A stretch of 64,000 nt of DNA, from assembly GCA_025266875.1 (NCBI GenBank), contig JALLLT010000013.1:868001-932000 (forward strand), read 5' to 3'. A program made the position numbers and the translations under genes. The notes under the pieces were generated by a model, which saw only the letters and a program-made list of their open reading frames with translations, was not told the DNA's origin and made no database searches. The DNA comes from Fennellomyces sp. T-0311 (Eukaryota; Mucoromycota; Mucoromycetes; Mucorales; Lichtheimiaceae). This document shows positions 37,401 through 52,378 of the stretch, piece after piece. Each line of letters starts with the position of its first letter. Position 1 is the stretch's first letter.

Positions 37401-40113
37401 GCGCATCCATGTCAATATCCAATGCAAGAGTCGTGTGCTGATCTAGAGCGTATTCCAGACCTGCTCGGGTTTGCTGCTTGAATTCTTCAAATGTGTCTCC
37501 AGCGGCTTCCATGAGTGCATTGAGGCTTTCTAGTTTGTTTTCAGGCGGTTTGAAGAAAGCCATGATGCCCTTGACAATGGCGGGGTTGTAAATAATTTCC
37601 AAGCGACGAGTTGATAGCTTTATTGCGTTGTCTGCAATGTTGTCGAAGGGCTTGTGATCGACAACTGCATAGAAAAGCGGATTTTTCTCTCCGCTGCTTG
37701 AGCTACCTGGTATTGACGCATACTCTTGATCATCTGACACGCGCGCGTCAACAATCGAGTGTCTAAATCATAGTTAGCACATGTAATGTTCTCTAAGTAT
37801 ACTACGAGTATTACCCAGTGCCATCTTGGCTTCGTGCGCCTATAAGCTGCGGGTAAATGGTATTGGGTGTGAGGCCATCGTACAGTCTTAGATCCCCGAG
37901 GCCCACTGCAATCCTTGCTGATTCGATATATTGTATCATATTGAGGGTAACTGTATCAAACACGAGGGACGCAAGATCCCGTCGAGTGCTTTGATGTTCA
38001 GCATGCTTCAGCAAACTCAACGAACCACGATTAAGTTTGGTATTGATGCAGAGTTTCATGGTCTAGTACATGTAGATAAGCAAATAGACAGGTGTAAACT
38101 TCTGCTTGAACCTACATCTTTCGGCATATCCACCGCCGCAGCTATATCAGCCTTGTCTTCATCATAATCAATAGCGTCGTAAAGCTCTTTCTTCTGCTCG
38201 TCTGTCATTACAATTTGCTCATCCTAAATTCGATATTGTTAGTAAAGTAGTGAAAGTCTAGACAGTGCAAACAGCATACCGAGTCATTTTGATCATCATC
38301 AGTGCTTGTGGTACCTCCAGACCACCAGGAGCTGAACCATCCTTTGTTCTCGCTTGCTGCCTTCTTCTTCTCTTGCTCTACCATACGTCTATCAGCAACC
38401 AGTATCAAACATACACATCAAGTAACTCACCAATCTTGATTTTTTCTCGTTTTAATTTGCTTCTAGCAAGACTACGATAAAACTGGATGTCTTCAAAGCT
38501 TAGGTCTCGTTCAAGCCCCTCCAGCTTCTCCTTCTGTTCCTGAGTAGCCTTATTCATCTTGGAAGCAGAGTAACATTCAATGTAAGCATGACGCTGGTCT
38601 CTCCTCGTCCGGAAGTGATCCCAGCTCCATTTGTAGTGGCGGTCGTGTATCTCGGACAAGACGGCATCTTGGGCGAATTTCCAGTAGGCACGTGGGTTCG
38701 ACTTGGGCTTTTCCTCGTTGCCAGGATGAAATTTCAAGTACTATACAAGCAAGCATACAGTTACTATACAGGAGCAGGTAGCAAGTGAGTGATATTAACC
38801 TTTTGCTTTTTCAAGTTGGCATGAAACAGGTCAACAAGCAGGATGGCATCGCGATACTGATGGTCATCCAAACATATGCCGAGCTCGTCAAACAGCAAGG
38901 TCACATCTGTCTTGGCTGTGTCCTTCCCAAACTGTTTGTTCAGTTTGACCTGCAGGAGAGTGTGAGTGCATCGAAGCCAGAAGAAGGAAAGTGTACCTTT
39001 CCGGTGCCTGAAACGGGTTTCAAAATGTACTGGTGCTGGTGGTCACTGGTGGCACCAGTTGACCCATCCGGAATCTAATATTGCAACGCTTAGCAACACA
39101 AACAACGATCAAAACTTAAATAACCCATCGACGCTGTACCAAATCGGTATAGACCCGTGTCGCTTCCTCATGCGGCAAGCCTGCAAGGGATTTCGCATCG
39201 GTGTTCCAATAGGCAGAAAGCGAGTGCAACGTTGCAAGCTATAAATGTCTTAAAACTCAGCGCATCATGCAGAAATAGCTTTACTAACCTTGTGGATCGT
39301 GCTGGTCATTTCGCTGATGAATGTCGGCTTCCATTCACCATCCGTGGATACTGCAGACAGTTCTTTGAGCGTGATACCGGCCGCAAACGGATGTCCGGGA
39401 TCCGAGACGTTGTCTTCGAACCGGAGATGGATGTTCTTGATCGACACCTGCAAATTATCCACAATCTTGGTCGTAAGCTGACTGATGAATCCATCGTTGC
39501 CTTCGTCCTCCTTTTGCTCGCCCTTTTTTGATGAGTTTTGTCGCAGAATTTCCGCTGTGGCCAGTCGTCGCTGCTTGAGCAATTGTGCACGTTCTTCTTC
39601 CTCTTCCAATGAAATCTGGTGTTGTGTTACATAGTGAATAATCTCCCCTTCATAGTGATATAACGAGTTAATACCGTGGATTCTGTTTTTGGAACAGCCA
39701 GCAAGTAGACATTTTCTACAAAGACCTTGACTGGTTTTGTCTTCAGGTTTGACCATGGAATGATCAGCGTTAGTTGTCCCAAATAACCTGCGATTCAAAG
39801 GCCCGCGTGTGGTGGATTAATCCAGACCTGTCCGTCAATGCTGTCATTGGTGCTTTACCTTCCAGGACATCAATAGGTAGATCGAGTTTGTCAAGTGCTT
39901 CACGCCGTAGCTTTAAATCTCGAAGATTCGCCTCGCCTAGGAAAGTAATGACTGGATAAGTACTTGCACAGTCGTCATGTTCGCCAGAGTAAAAAAAAAA
40001 CTCCAGGGGAAGTTACCGTTCCATATTCCAATGTTAAGCTGATCATAATTCAAATTGGAGACATAGCTTCCTAGGAACCGATTAAGGATGGACGCGACCA
40101 AAGACTCCAACAT
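28456..40113 (-). CDS. VPS13: Vps13 family bridge-like lipid transfer protein
   Basis: Very large gene (about 11.7 kb, more than 20 exons, about 3,000 aa) coding for a rod-like protein that moves bulk phospholipid at organelle contact sites. The start is fixed at 40113 by [20 protein letters not shown], then [40 protein letters not shown] and [13 protein letters not shown]: the chorein domain split over three exons. The longest exon (33870 to about 37376) holds the repeated beta-groove modules. The SHR-BD/DUF1162 region lies at about 31.3-33.3 kb ([11 protein letters not shown]). The C-terminal ATG_C region is at 29.0-29.6 kb ([20 protein letters not shown]) and a PH-like end at 28704-28456 ([18 protein letters not shown]). 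No frame lesion was noticed. It is the only gene in this 11 kb and has no operon-like neighbours. Confidence 0.95.
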
Positions 40114-41981
40114 TGAGAAGCAAGAAGAAGTTCCGTGTCTCGGAACTGGCCAGAAGCCGTTTTCCCTTTCAAGCGAGCATGACCGTGACGTTGCATGATT
40201 TTTTTAGACAGCCTGTCAAGATACACACGCCCTGATGCTTTTTACGCCCACATTCCGTGCCTCGACATATATTCTTTTCATTATAATCCTTCCTATAACA
40301 ACAGCTCGTTTCCACCTCGCACGTTGTATTATTATAAAGGAAGATATCGCTTGGGAACCATGTAAAGTGTCTGAGATGACATAATAGTGATGCATGATCG
40401 TGCACATATGGTAAATAGTATATGCTCGGTATCCTTAGCGCCTTTTCGATCGGTTTCCCTTTCCGGTGCATTGACCCAATAGCTGCTGATAATTGTTCGT
40501 ACATTTATGCATACAAAAAAAATTGTTCGTACACCTTCTGTCTGCATACAGCAAACGATCTAGTCCCTGCTGTTCGATCTTGTCTAAATACAGTACTTGA
40601 CGATTTTGAACATGGATATATTGCTGCGAAATATACTGTTTTTATAACTAAACCTCTCTATCACTGTATTTATACATACCTAGCATTTCTTTTCACTTTT
40701 TCACTAATAACAAAGGCCATTTCATTGTATGTACGCAGATATAGGCTATTACTACATTACGTGCTTTATATTGTCCAGAAAAATCGACTCGTGCCTTCCC
40801 TGACAGTATAATTCCTGCGATAGCGAAAATGTTTGAAGATGACCCATCTTAGTCAGATGAGGAAGTTTGTTTCGCATAATATGCTTTTGAAGTGATCAGG
40901 AAACTTCCACACAAAAACGTTCCTGATAAACAGTGTTTTCAGATAAAGATATAGTCTGCTACATAACATTCGCCGTATGTTACACTTGCAGCGAATTCAT
41001 TTCGACACAATGTGACTAATAAAATGTAAGGTCAAATATTTTTTTTCTTTGCGTGCCTTGCCACATGTCGCTAAACTGACGATACTCCCTGCTTATATAA
41101 TAGCACATCATCAGAGCAGATGCGTTACCAAGGAGATAAATTATCTCTAGTAATGAATACTTTTGTTTACGAAGCAAAGCTCTTCATTCTTGTCGTATAC
41201 CCGATCCACAACCTTAGTTGGGAGGCCATCTCAAATCCCTAAACTTCTCAAAACATAACACAAATACAGAACGGACAAGCAACCAAAATAGCAATATTAT
41301 TGTGTTGTCATTAATGTTTTTTGATTGAGGGTTTTCTTCCACGTGGTCCACAAGTGTAACAGTACTTTAACTCTGACACTACTGACGTGCTTCCGTATAA
41401 TACGCATCTCCGTCTGTACACCAAGACACGCCATATCTAGTAGCATGTTAAGTAGCAATATGCATTGATGATCGATAGCTTTGCTGGAAATTCTATACGG
41501 ATTTCTTGGACATAAGCTGTAAGCCTAAAATAAGATATACTGTCCGGAGGACGTTATTGTTATATTTTATACGTAAATCATGCTGTAACACCGGGGTTTC
41601 ACTCCGTGAACTAAACTCAGGGTCCGTATAGATGAATCGTTTAGCTGTATGAAAAAAGGAACTCTAACTATTCAAGTCGTCCATCCGCACTCATATTCAA
41701 AGAACAAGTAAGCGGCAGGTATGAAACGTGAGCGGAAAAACCGCGATCACTAATACCGTAATGAGTCATAAGGTTTGCCAGCCGTCGTTATGATATTGGT
41801 GACAACGATCGAAACAAAGAAATCAAAACATGCGGAGTTTATCAAATACACACGCGTTGAAGGGAGACCCCCAACGCAAACAAGACTTCCCTATATTACA
41901 TATTGGTAACAGAAGCGACTATAAAAAGGGATTTAAATCGGTGCAGCGAAGCCATTTCTTCATCCAACCGCCCTTTCCACA
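40114..41981. other. intergenic, VPS13 promoter side to the zinc-knuckle gene
   Basis: About 1.9 kb. No gene is supported; open frames such as about 40422-40811 (+) are hydrophobic and AT-driven, with no motif. The last 70 bp contain the TATA box of the next gene. Confidence 0.45.
41920..41927 (+). promoter_or_regulatory. TATA box of the CCHC microprotein gene
   Basis: TATAAAAA followed by GGG, 55 bp upstream of the ATG at 41982. This gives a plausible start site near 41950 and a leader of about 30 nt. Confidence 0.6.
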
Positions 41982-42209
41982 ATGGCTGAATATCACCAAT
42001 CTCGCTCCCTCACAACCTACATCAAGAAGCTTGAATCTGCGAACACATACGGTACCGAGCCTGCTGGTTTCACCAACGGTCGGGAAGGCCAATGCTGCAT
42101 TTGTGGGTCATTCGCACACAAGGAAAGGTAAGCAACTTTTTCATCATTTTCTTGAAGCCTTTACGTACATTGATCTGAAACATTCATCAGGGACTGCCCA
42201 AAGCTATAA
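41982..42209 (+). CDS. 54-residue CCHC zinc-knuckle microprotein
   Basis: Two exons, 41982-42127 and 42191-42209, 54 aa. Splicing with consensus GTAAGC...CAG joins KER to DCPKL and completes a CCHC knuckle at the very C-terminus: C38-X2-C41-X4-H46-X4-C51, read as CICGSFAHKERDCPKL. Without splicing the last Cys is lost, so the intron itself supports the model. The start has a favourable context (CACAATGG) and a TATA box 55 bp upstream. The N-terminal half (MAEYHQSRSLTTYIKKLES) is polar and helical. Single knuckles of this type usually bind single-stranded RNA or DNA. It could also be the domesticated end of a retroelement Gag, but no capsid sequence lies around it. No family member is recognised. 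Confidence 0.6.
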
Positions 42210-42840
42210 TCTTCATAATGATCCATCTAGGAATCTTACCCTTGTTTCTTTTTTCTGCTTCCAAATCTCTTAGCCGTAATCTAAAAAATATATAGCCAAA
42301 GTAGTCCTCGACAGTTTCCCCCAGATAGATCAATAAAGAGATCTACTAGAATTTCCAGTATACCCGATATATAACAAATACGGTTTCAACTTCTTCTAAA
42401 AGAAAAGTGATGGACGGATCTCTCCTGCAGTTGGTGGCAAAATCTCGCCCTGTGAGACTTATGTGTCTCTCACCTCTAAAAAGTTTGTGAGAAAATACTT
42501 TTTTCTTGTTTACTTTAGCTTTCGTGAAGGTAGGATGTTAAGCCGCACCAAATAATGTACAATGTTTCATTTTCCAGCTTTCCTATACTTGGCCCAGTAA
42601 CAGTCTCAACTCGAACGTTATTCGCCACCAAAAGCATAATACCGTAATATAGACATAGTTTGTATAGAAGATGTACAGAAAATAAAGGAAGTAAGGCCAC
42701 CAATGTACGAGCTTGGCTTCATAAGCGCTCATACATCCATCCATGCTGTCGCTATGGCAGTCTGCTTGTTCTGATTTTTAAGCTCAAATTTGCCAGACAG
42801 TGTTTTTTTATTCAACGATCTAAAGACTTGATCATCAAAC
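42210..42840. other. intergenic, upstream of the DEAH helicase
   Basis: AT-rich, with no domain-bearing frame. It holds the 3' end of the zinc-knuckle gene and the promoter of the helicase gene. Confidence 0.45.
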
Positions 42841-45412
<2,572 letters not shown>

Positions 45413-45970
45413 TATTTGGTTAACTAATTGAATTGTATGCGTATCTGGACGTGGTCCCTTGCTTGGATAGATTTGGCTTCCCCGTGTTACATAACGACCT
45501 ATTCAATGCAACTAGGAGGAAAACACCCGACGCTAGGTATGTCCCTTTATACAGCAGTGTTTCACGGAGGGGAATGCATGTTTCGTAAAGAAACTCGAAT
45601 TATGTGCTTTTTTCTGATGATAAATCCAATGCAAGGTGCCCTGCTTCGCCCAAACTTATCGCCGCACGTAGACCGATGCATGACACTACACAACGGGGTT
45701 GATGGCCCTTTGTTTACAGAGCGGTTGTCCCAGTAACCTATCCTAACTACTAATTGGCGGTCTGGTCTCAGTGGCGTCAAGAGAGAAATGTAGATCGCGA
45801 TACTGGACGCGCTAAAATAAAAGGGAGTACGTAGGGATGAACCCCTCTCTCATTTTAAATCGATGAACACACTATCCCAAGGAATGCTCATTATAAATAA
45901 TGGTTAAAGTAGCCACTCGTTTAACTCATCATCAAGCCGATCTTTTTTTAGCTTTCCAATCCATCACAAA
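45413..45970. other. intergenic with a possible transposase scrap; promoter of the repeat-protein gene
   Basis: The phase at 45608-45693 reads VLFSDDKSNARCPASPKL, resembling the SADDK(A)KVP-type element of some fungal DDE transposases, but isolated. A TATAAATA at 45892-45899 lies 72 bp before the next ATG and is the likely TATA box of that gene. Confidence 0.35.
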
Positions 45971-46627
45971 ATGCGTTTTGGAATCATTTTATCACTTGTC
46001 GCTATTGTTGCCGCGACTATTGTCCGAGCCGATCCAGATGTTGAGGATGTCCTGACCTTGGAAGTCGTTCGAGAGGAAGTTCCAGATCTTTTAGGGGACA
46101 TTGTCAATCATTTGGACAGTGATATTGGTGAAACCGTGACGGACTCCGTTGAAGACATCTTTGAAGCGCTTTTCGGTGTTGAAGACATTTTCGATGAATT
46201 CGAGAAACGGGACCTGAACAAGTTAACTTTGGCCAGAGAAATGGTGCAAAGAAACAAGGGCATGTTCGCGAAGCGAGAGAATGAAAAGGACGAAGACGTA
46301 AAAGACGAGGACGACAAGGGCAAGCGCAGTGTTTACAAGCGGGAAAGCGAAAAGGATGAAGATGACAAGGGCAAGCGAAGCGTTTACAAGAGAGGACACG
46401 AGCGTGACGAGAACGAGCGTGACGAGAACGAACGCGATGAGAACGAATGCGATGAGAACGAACGAGATGAAAACGAACGTGACGAAAACGAACGTGACGA
46501 AAACGAACGTGACGAAAACGAACGAGATGAAAACGAACGAGATGAACACAAGCGCGATGAACACAAGCGCGATGAACACGAGCGCAAAGGTTACGAGCGC
46601 AAAGAACACGAGCGCGAAGAACAGTAA
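45971..46627 (+). CDS. secreted acidic protein with dibasic sites and pentapeptide repeats
   Basis: Single exon, 218 aa, no family recognised. Residues 1-20 are a clear signal peptide (hydrophobic ILSLVAIVAATIV, cleavage likely after A20). Residues 21-78 are acidic and amphipathic. Then Kex2-type KR sites at 79-80, 101-102, 118-119, 123-124, 135-136 and 140-141 would release ENEKDED(V)..DDKGKR and SVYKR twice each, a duplicated module. Residues 144-218 are fifteen tandem pentapeptides (ERDEN, drifting to KRDEH and ERKEH/EREEQ at the end). The architecture resembles fungal kexin-processed peptide precursors, but the charged ERDEN tail could equally be a wall or matrix polymer or a disordered stress protein. 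A TATA box lies 72 bp upstream. Confidence 0.75.
   Translation: MRFGIILSLVAIVAATIVRADPDVEDVLTLEVVREEVPDLLGDIVNHLDSDIGETVTDSVEDIFEALFGVEDIFDEFEKRDLNKLTLAREMVQRNKGMFAKRENEKDEDVKDEDDKGKRSVYKRESEKDEDDKGKRSVYKRGHERDENERDENERDENECDENERDENERDENERDENERDENERDENERDEHKRDEHKRDEHERKGYERKEHEREEQ
46400..46624 (+). repeat. 15-bp tandem repeat, 15 units (ERDEN pentapeptides)
   Basis: Exactly 15 in-frame units of consensus GARCGNGAYGARAAC inside the secreted-protein gene. Units 6-8 are identical at the DNA level, pointing to recent slippage. Units 10-15 have drifted. The repeat also leaves other frames open on both strands; those are shadows. Confidence 0.95.
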
Positions 46628-49600
46628 ACCAAAGCACAAAAATAACAGCAATAACCTATATTCAAATTCGCTTATATATCAAAGTAGTTTTACATTATGT
46701 ATCGAGTATCAAAATACATATAGCAACAAAGTATTAAATTAAATACCCTACTAGTCATTGAAAAAAGTACTACAGCCTACTTGATTCTCATGGGACTCTT
46801 TACCTATTTCTATAAAATGGGCTGGAGCCATTCAAGTTAACTACCTATCAAACTATATGTCCAATCGCAACACATAGCTACCTTGCCAATGCCACATCCG
46901 CGATAATATAGCTTGACATACGTCTGGATGGGCGAAAATCTCGTGCTACTTTTTTTTCATTAATTCCATAGATATTCGCTTTGTACGTAAGTAATATGTA
47001 CGTCAAAGTGTGGATCTAGGTTTTTCACCAAACGGATGACGTGTTCTTACTATTTCGCCGCAAAAGAGCAGCTGAGAAACAAAGCTATCAGTATAACTAC
47101 GTATGTACGTAATTGCTTCTCTTTTATCAGTATAAAAGTCCCGTTATACTTGCATCAGAAGCTGCTGTATCGCTGTTTTTGTAGTATTTAGCACACAAAG
47201 TGTAAGACAAAATTTCTGTCGCCTCAGGCGCTCCAGACAAATAAACTATTGAGACAAATTTTAGATTTACTCGATATCAGCAACCAGTAGCGTGGTATCG
47301 GTTTACCACCGTTGTTGATGGAAAATCGCTGATTGTTTTCTCATGTTAGGTCCCGAAAAGCATAAAGCAGAAGGTGTGTCTGGTAAAGATACTACAGAAA
47401 CCTTAGCATCAAAAGGATCTGCTAATATGCACTGATATAGCGATTATGATCAACCAAAGCGTTATGTACGGTACAATTTTACTACATTCTGAGCGAAGTT
47501 GTGCCCCCAGTAAGCTTCTTTATTCGATTCATTTATTTACTCTTACCTACAGTATTTCCAAAAAGTAATGCCGCGTATCAGCAGACATCTCATGTGTAAT
47601 TTGTATTATAAATTGCTCAAACTAGCGACATTACTCATTGAAAGAGCTCTAATAGCCTTCTTTGCGAGTGACCGTACCATCCTGACCAAGTACAAAAATT
47701 CTAGAAGAATAAGGCCACTATGTTCCAGTTTAAGGCACACGAACTGGATAACATTGGACTGAGCGTCATCGCTGAAGTTTTGTATGTGCTATCGAACACA
47801 ATTGCTCGACATGATAAAAAGATGAGCGGGAACAAATTTACGCACGAGCACATTTCAAATTGTCTTAAAGCTGTGTTTGACGGTGTGTCCTAGTTGTCAT
47901 TTGAGTGGTATGTTTACACTCCCATTTTGGAATTGGTACTGATGATATTATAGGTCTAATGTGGCAATCAATGCCGTGACGAAGAAGCTTCCGCGTGCAC
48001 TGAACAGTTTATAGCATATTTCTTAGTTTCAACTTCGTCATACGGAAAGAGCTTTGATCCGCTCGTTGACGAGCTGGTAAATATTAGAGCTCCCTCTCCT
48101 TCTGTGTGCGGTTGGTTATAGGAGGTAGTTTAATCAATTTAAGAGATTTACCTGTTAATTGCGCAAACTTGAAACCGGGGCGAAAATGCGTCGCGTATCG
48201 GATGACCATTGAGAATGAGGCGATATATCGGTTTGTTTAGCTACAAAATTTTTCCACGATGCAAAGACGTACCAGCTAATTCAGTTACCACGCCTTCGCC
48301 AGGTTAACGTATATGAGTTGTAAAGATATAAACAGCGCCTTGCTAACTTAACATACGAAAGCATGGAAGTCCTATCATCGTCTGAAAGCAGTCGATCGCC
48401 GCACCTGTGCAGTCATGGCGTCGTCCACCTTTGGATCACATGATGTACTTGTTGAAAAGCGCAATACTTGAGTATTTGAAGTTTTTTTATAGTTATTCAT
48501 ATACCATATTATCATACATCGCACATATCTGTATCAATCTGCATCTCCTTTACATATTTGTCATGGATGTCCGTGTTCATCCGCCGTGATACATCCTTAA
48601 CCACAGGTATACTTCTCCGTTTCATATATCACCCCAGTTTTGCTTTGTTACTAGGTTTGGAAGAGAACTTGGGCACTGCTCCTCTTTGTAAGTCGGTGGC
48701 GGGGCTCTTTGCCTTTTACCACGATGTTGTCGAATGGAAGAAGCTGTCCCTACTTTTTCCTCTGCATGAGCTCGTGCTGATAAGATGCACATATCCTTGT
48801 TCTTTCTCCACTTACAAGTAGGAAATGTTTGCTTCTGAAAAATGCCACTGTTACCATTAAAGAGTAAAACGCATCGACAATCAAGTATTCTTTGTTCCGA
48901 TGTTTCAATTTGAAGACCACAGAAGCTAGACTACTGTAAACTACAATGCCAGCTTAGTGTCATTCCAATCGTCCATTTCAGCTAGACCACAAAGATGACG
49001 GTTGTATAAGTTTATTTAGAATCCATGTCCATTTACATAAATCTAATCCGATCAGTTAAAAAAGTTTCAGTTCCTGCATCATCGATTCGCTGAAGGAACG
49101 TGACTAATCGCCGCCTCCTGAAGTACATGTGACATACGTTGCCAACGCTTATAGTTCTATAAAAGTAATTTTTATAGACACTGATTGACAACCTAAATCA
49201 TATCCATGTGAGCTACATTTATCAAGCTATTTCTATCGCTACGAGAAGTCATGGGTACACATGCGACAATTATGAATGGTATATCACTCACTCTTCGATG
49301 CTGGATAAGTTTCCACGGGGTACGTAATAGTTATCACACTCCGTACACGAAGAATGTTTGCTACGCACAACTATACACAGCATCTCACTCTGAGGGCCGC
49401 TAACTGGGTGGCGTGTTCCTTGGACAAGTGTAACTGATAAGCCCAGATAAATGCTGCATGTATCGGGTAGTGTTAAGGAACACATGAGACGCTTCTAGGC
49501 AACAACAAACAGATACATCCATAAGCTGTGTACGACCTGGAAAAGTTATCCCGTATCGGTGTTTGGTGTGGCAAAAAAATATAAGCGGCTGCCGCTTTCG

Positions 49601-49637
49601 GATCAATCACTGCTGCGTTTTCCTTAGGGCCAAAACC
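46628..49637. other. 3 kb gene-poor region with decayed coding fragments
   Basis: No intact gene. Protein-like scraps occur in order on the + strand: 47719-47889 (MFQFKAHELDNIGLSVIAEV...), about 48175-48240 (PGRKCVAYRMTIENEAIYRF), about 48240-48320 (TKFFHDAKTYQLIQLPRL), 48370-48450 (WKSYHRLKAVDRRTCAVMAS) and 48646-48821 (LGLEENLGTAPLCK...). They are separated by stops and frame changes with no good splice joins, so they look like one dead gene or transposon ORF. The family is not recognised. Confidence 0.4.
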
Positions 49638-52378
49638 ATGGAGTGCAGTTCTGATGATGGCATGTTCTACGATGCAAAGAATAGCACATCGACCCTCACG
49701 CCGGTTAGTAAAGTGCAGCAGCAAGTAAAGGATATCGGCAACACCAACGACGTTATGAACGGCACTATTCGAAACAGTACCGATAGCATAACAAAAGTTC
49801 ATCGCAATTCAATCACTGTCGGGCCAGATTGGCGAACGTCTGAAAGTCGTATGTATGTTTCCTTACTCACCGATGCCCGAGATGCTCAAGTCACTGATAA
49901 CACGATAGCATGTTATCGAAATGAAACCATTACTCCCGATTCACGAGCTACAGCTCAGTCTTCCCTTCCGCAACAACAACAACAATCGATCGAGACACAG
50001 AAGTCGCAGCCGTCATCGGAATTACAGCCTCCTCGCATTTTACGAAAACAAAGAAGTAAGCTCAGTATCAAAGGCAGTAAGAGCAGCGAAACTCGCCAGA
50101 TTGAACACACGGGGTCAGTTTTCAATTAGCGCAATGTCTTGGATATGCATAGACTGATGGAGAAGCATAACACAGAGAGAAAAAGATAAAGAAGAGTTTT
50201 CTGGAGCGAATTGGTCTTCGACGGCGAAAAAAGACGAACGAGTCTACGAAAGAAGAAGATGAGCACGAGGTGATAGATGATGATGATGATATGTCCGAAC
50301 ATACCACGGGAACATCATCATCATCAGAGTCAGCAGCACGCAACAGCACAGAATCGAGCCGATCCGGAACATTGCATATGCCGAATGCAATCAGCAACAA
50401 TCACAATCAGGTCCCGCATAGGGGGATGCCCGTAAAGGTATCATAGCAGCCGATAGATAGTCCGGTGTGCATTATGCTCATGCTTTGTATAGGTAAAATC
50501 CAAAAACAAGTCTGGACATGAGTTGCCCCGGCTATGTTTAGCACAGACACTTTCCTTACTGCCAAGAACCGTAAATAACAACCAAGCCAGACGACCTTCA
50601 TATGACACTCAAGAGCATTCGCATAACCCGAGTTTTGCACACGGAGCCACGTGGACAATGATGTTTAGTAAGGATGGGAAGTACATGGCGTCAGCTGGCC
50701 AGTTTTGCAATGTTCATGTGTGGAAGGTGTTGGATCACGGATCGAAATTGGAAGAGGAAGAAGATGAGACAATTCGCGTGTTTGAGGAGACCCCGTTACG
50801 TGAATATCGTGGACATTTCGCGGATATTTTGGACATTAGCTGGTCAAAGGTATATGGAATGGATAAATTGTGAGACGTGTTGCTAATTTCGTTGGCATGA
50901 TGCATAGAACAACTTCATTATATCGGCATCAATGGATAAAACTGTGAGACTGTGGCATGTGTCGAGAGAAGAATGTCTAGGTGTCTTCCCACATTTAGAC
51001 GTTGTCACATCGGTGTGCTTTCACCCCAAGGTATACCTATCTGATTGATTTGTCAGACACAAAACTCAAATGCGTTGAAGGATGATCGGTTTTTCCTGTC
51101 TGGATCTCTTGACAGTAGGCTGCGCCTTTGGAGTGTAGCGGACAAGAAAGTATCATTTTGGAATGAAGTGCCAAATGGGAACATGATAACAGCAGTTGGA
51201 TTCACCTTGGATGGCAAAACCGCCTGCGCTGGATCACAAATCGGACAATGCTTTTTCTACGAAACTCAAGGTCTCAGATATAACACTCAAATCACGATTC
51301 GGTTTAGTACACGCACGTCCAAAAAGGGCCGCAAAATTACAGGAATCGAAGCTATGCCAGGCATGCTTCCAGGCGAGGAAAGAATGCTGATCACCAGCAA
51401 CGATTCAAGGACCCGGTTGTACAATATGAGGGATAAGAGTCTCATGTACAAATACAAAGGCTCACAAAACCACTCCATGCAAATTCGGGCAGCGTTTAGG
51501 TACAGTTATAAAACTCTACAGGTATTATTTTCTTCTTATTTAACAGCTATTCCACCAGTGATGACGGACGGAATATTGTGTGCGGGTCGGAAGACGGCAA
51601 TGTATATGTTTGGGTAACAGAGCCTATCACATTTTCTCCATTTCAGCATTGGCAAGGAACCGAAGTTACCCTCAACCAATTCAGTACGAACGACGAACTA
51701 TTACGAGCAGGGGGTGGTAACATTATGAATCCATCCGCATCCAGCTCTACCCGTGTATCAGCGTGGCTCAAGCGTAACAGCGAAAAACGAGATGACAAGT
51801 TACGTAGTCATAGTGAGCACTTTGAAGCACATCAACACGTCGCCACGGTTGCCATTTTTGCCCCTGGAAGGACTCGCCAGGCACTAGCAAAAACTGGACG
51901 CGATACCATCTATAACCATACCCCGATCAATCCAACCCTGGAGGAACTCCGTCAACGGCGATGGAAGCCAAAAACCCAAGAAGAAGTTAGACTCATGCGG
52001 CGGTCATTTTCTGGAAACGATTTTGGAAGCAGTGGTTTCCGTCCTCTTTCCACCTTTAATGACGAACACAACAGCGATGATGATGAAGAAGTGAAATGGG
52101 ATGAACTGCGTGAGAAGTATAGCTATCCTGATGGCCAGATCATTGTCTCGGCAAATGATACTGGCTGTATCAAGGTCTGGCGTATGGACACGGGTGTCTA
52201 CGATGAAATAGCAATGCAAAAGCAAAAACGACCTCGAAATGTTCATAGAAGAAGCACCAGTCTTGATTTATTCGTGAACCATCATCCACCCAGTACAAGC
52301 TCCCACAGGTCAACCGATTCTTCGAAATCAAGAGCACACATAGGACATCTGTTCTCATCCACCGGTCGATCGAAATAA
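49638..52378 (+). CDS. WD40-repeat protein, WDR44-like
   Basis: About six exons. The start [15 protein letters not shown] at 49638 is chosen over an earlier Met because the upstream residues look non-coding. The N-terminal 250 residues are disordered, with poly-Gln (QQQQQ), a basic [10 protein letters not shown] and an acidic DDDDD patch. The WD40 propeller starts at about 50660 ([22 protein letters not shown]) and continues with [56 protein letters not shown], and a last blade [10 protein letters not shown] and [16 protein letters not shown] with a long insert between. The [19 protein letters not shown] stretch is typical of WDR44 and its yeast relatives, which bind Rab11-type GTPases; that role is inferred. 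Stop TAA at about 52376-52378. Confidence 0.87.

Noticed and set aside
46104..46742. Long open frames on both strands over the pentapeptide repeat
   Set aside because: They follow mechanically from the 15-bp repeat, have no domain, and lack the signal peptide and flanking coding quality of the + strand gene. Treated as shadows.
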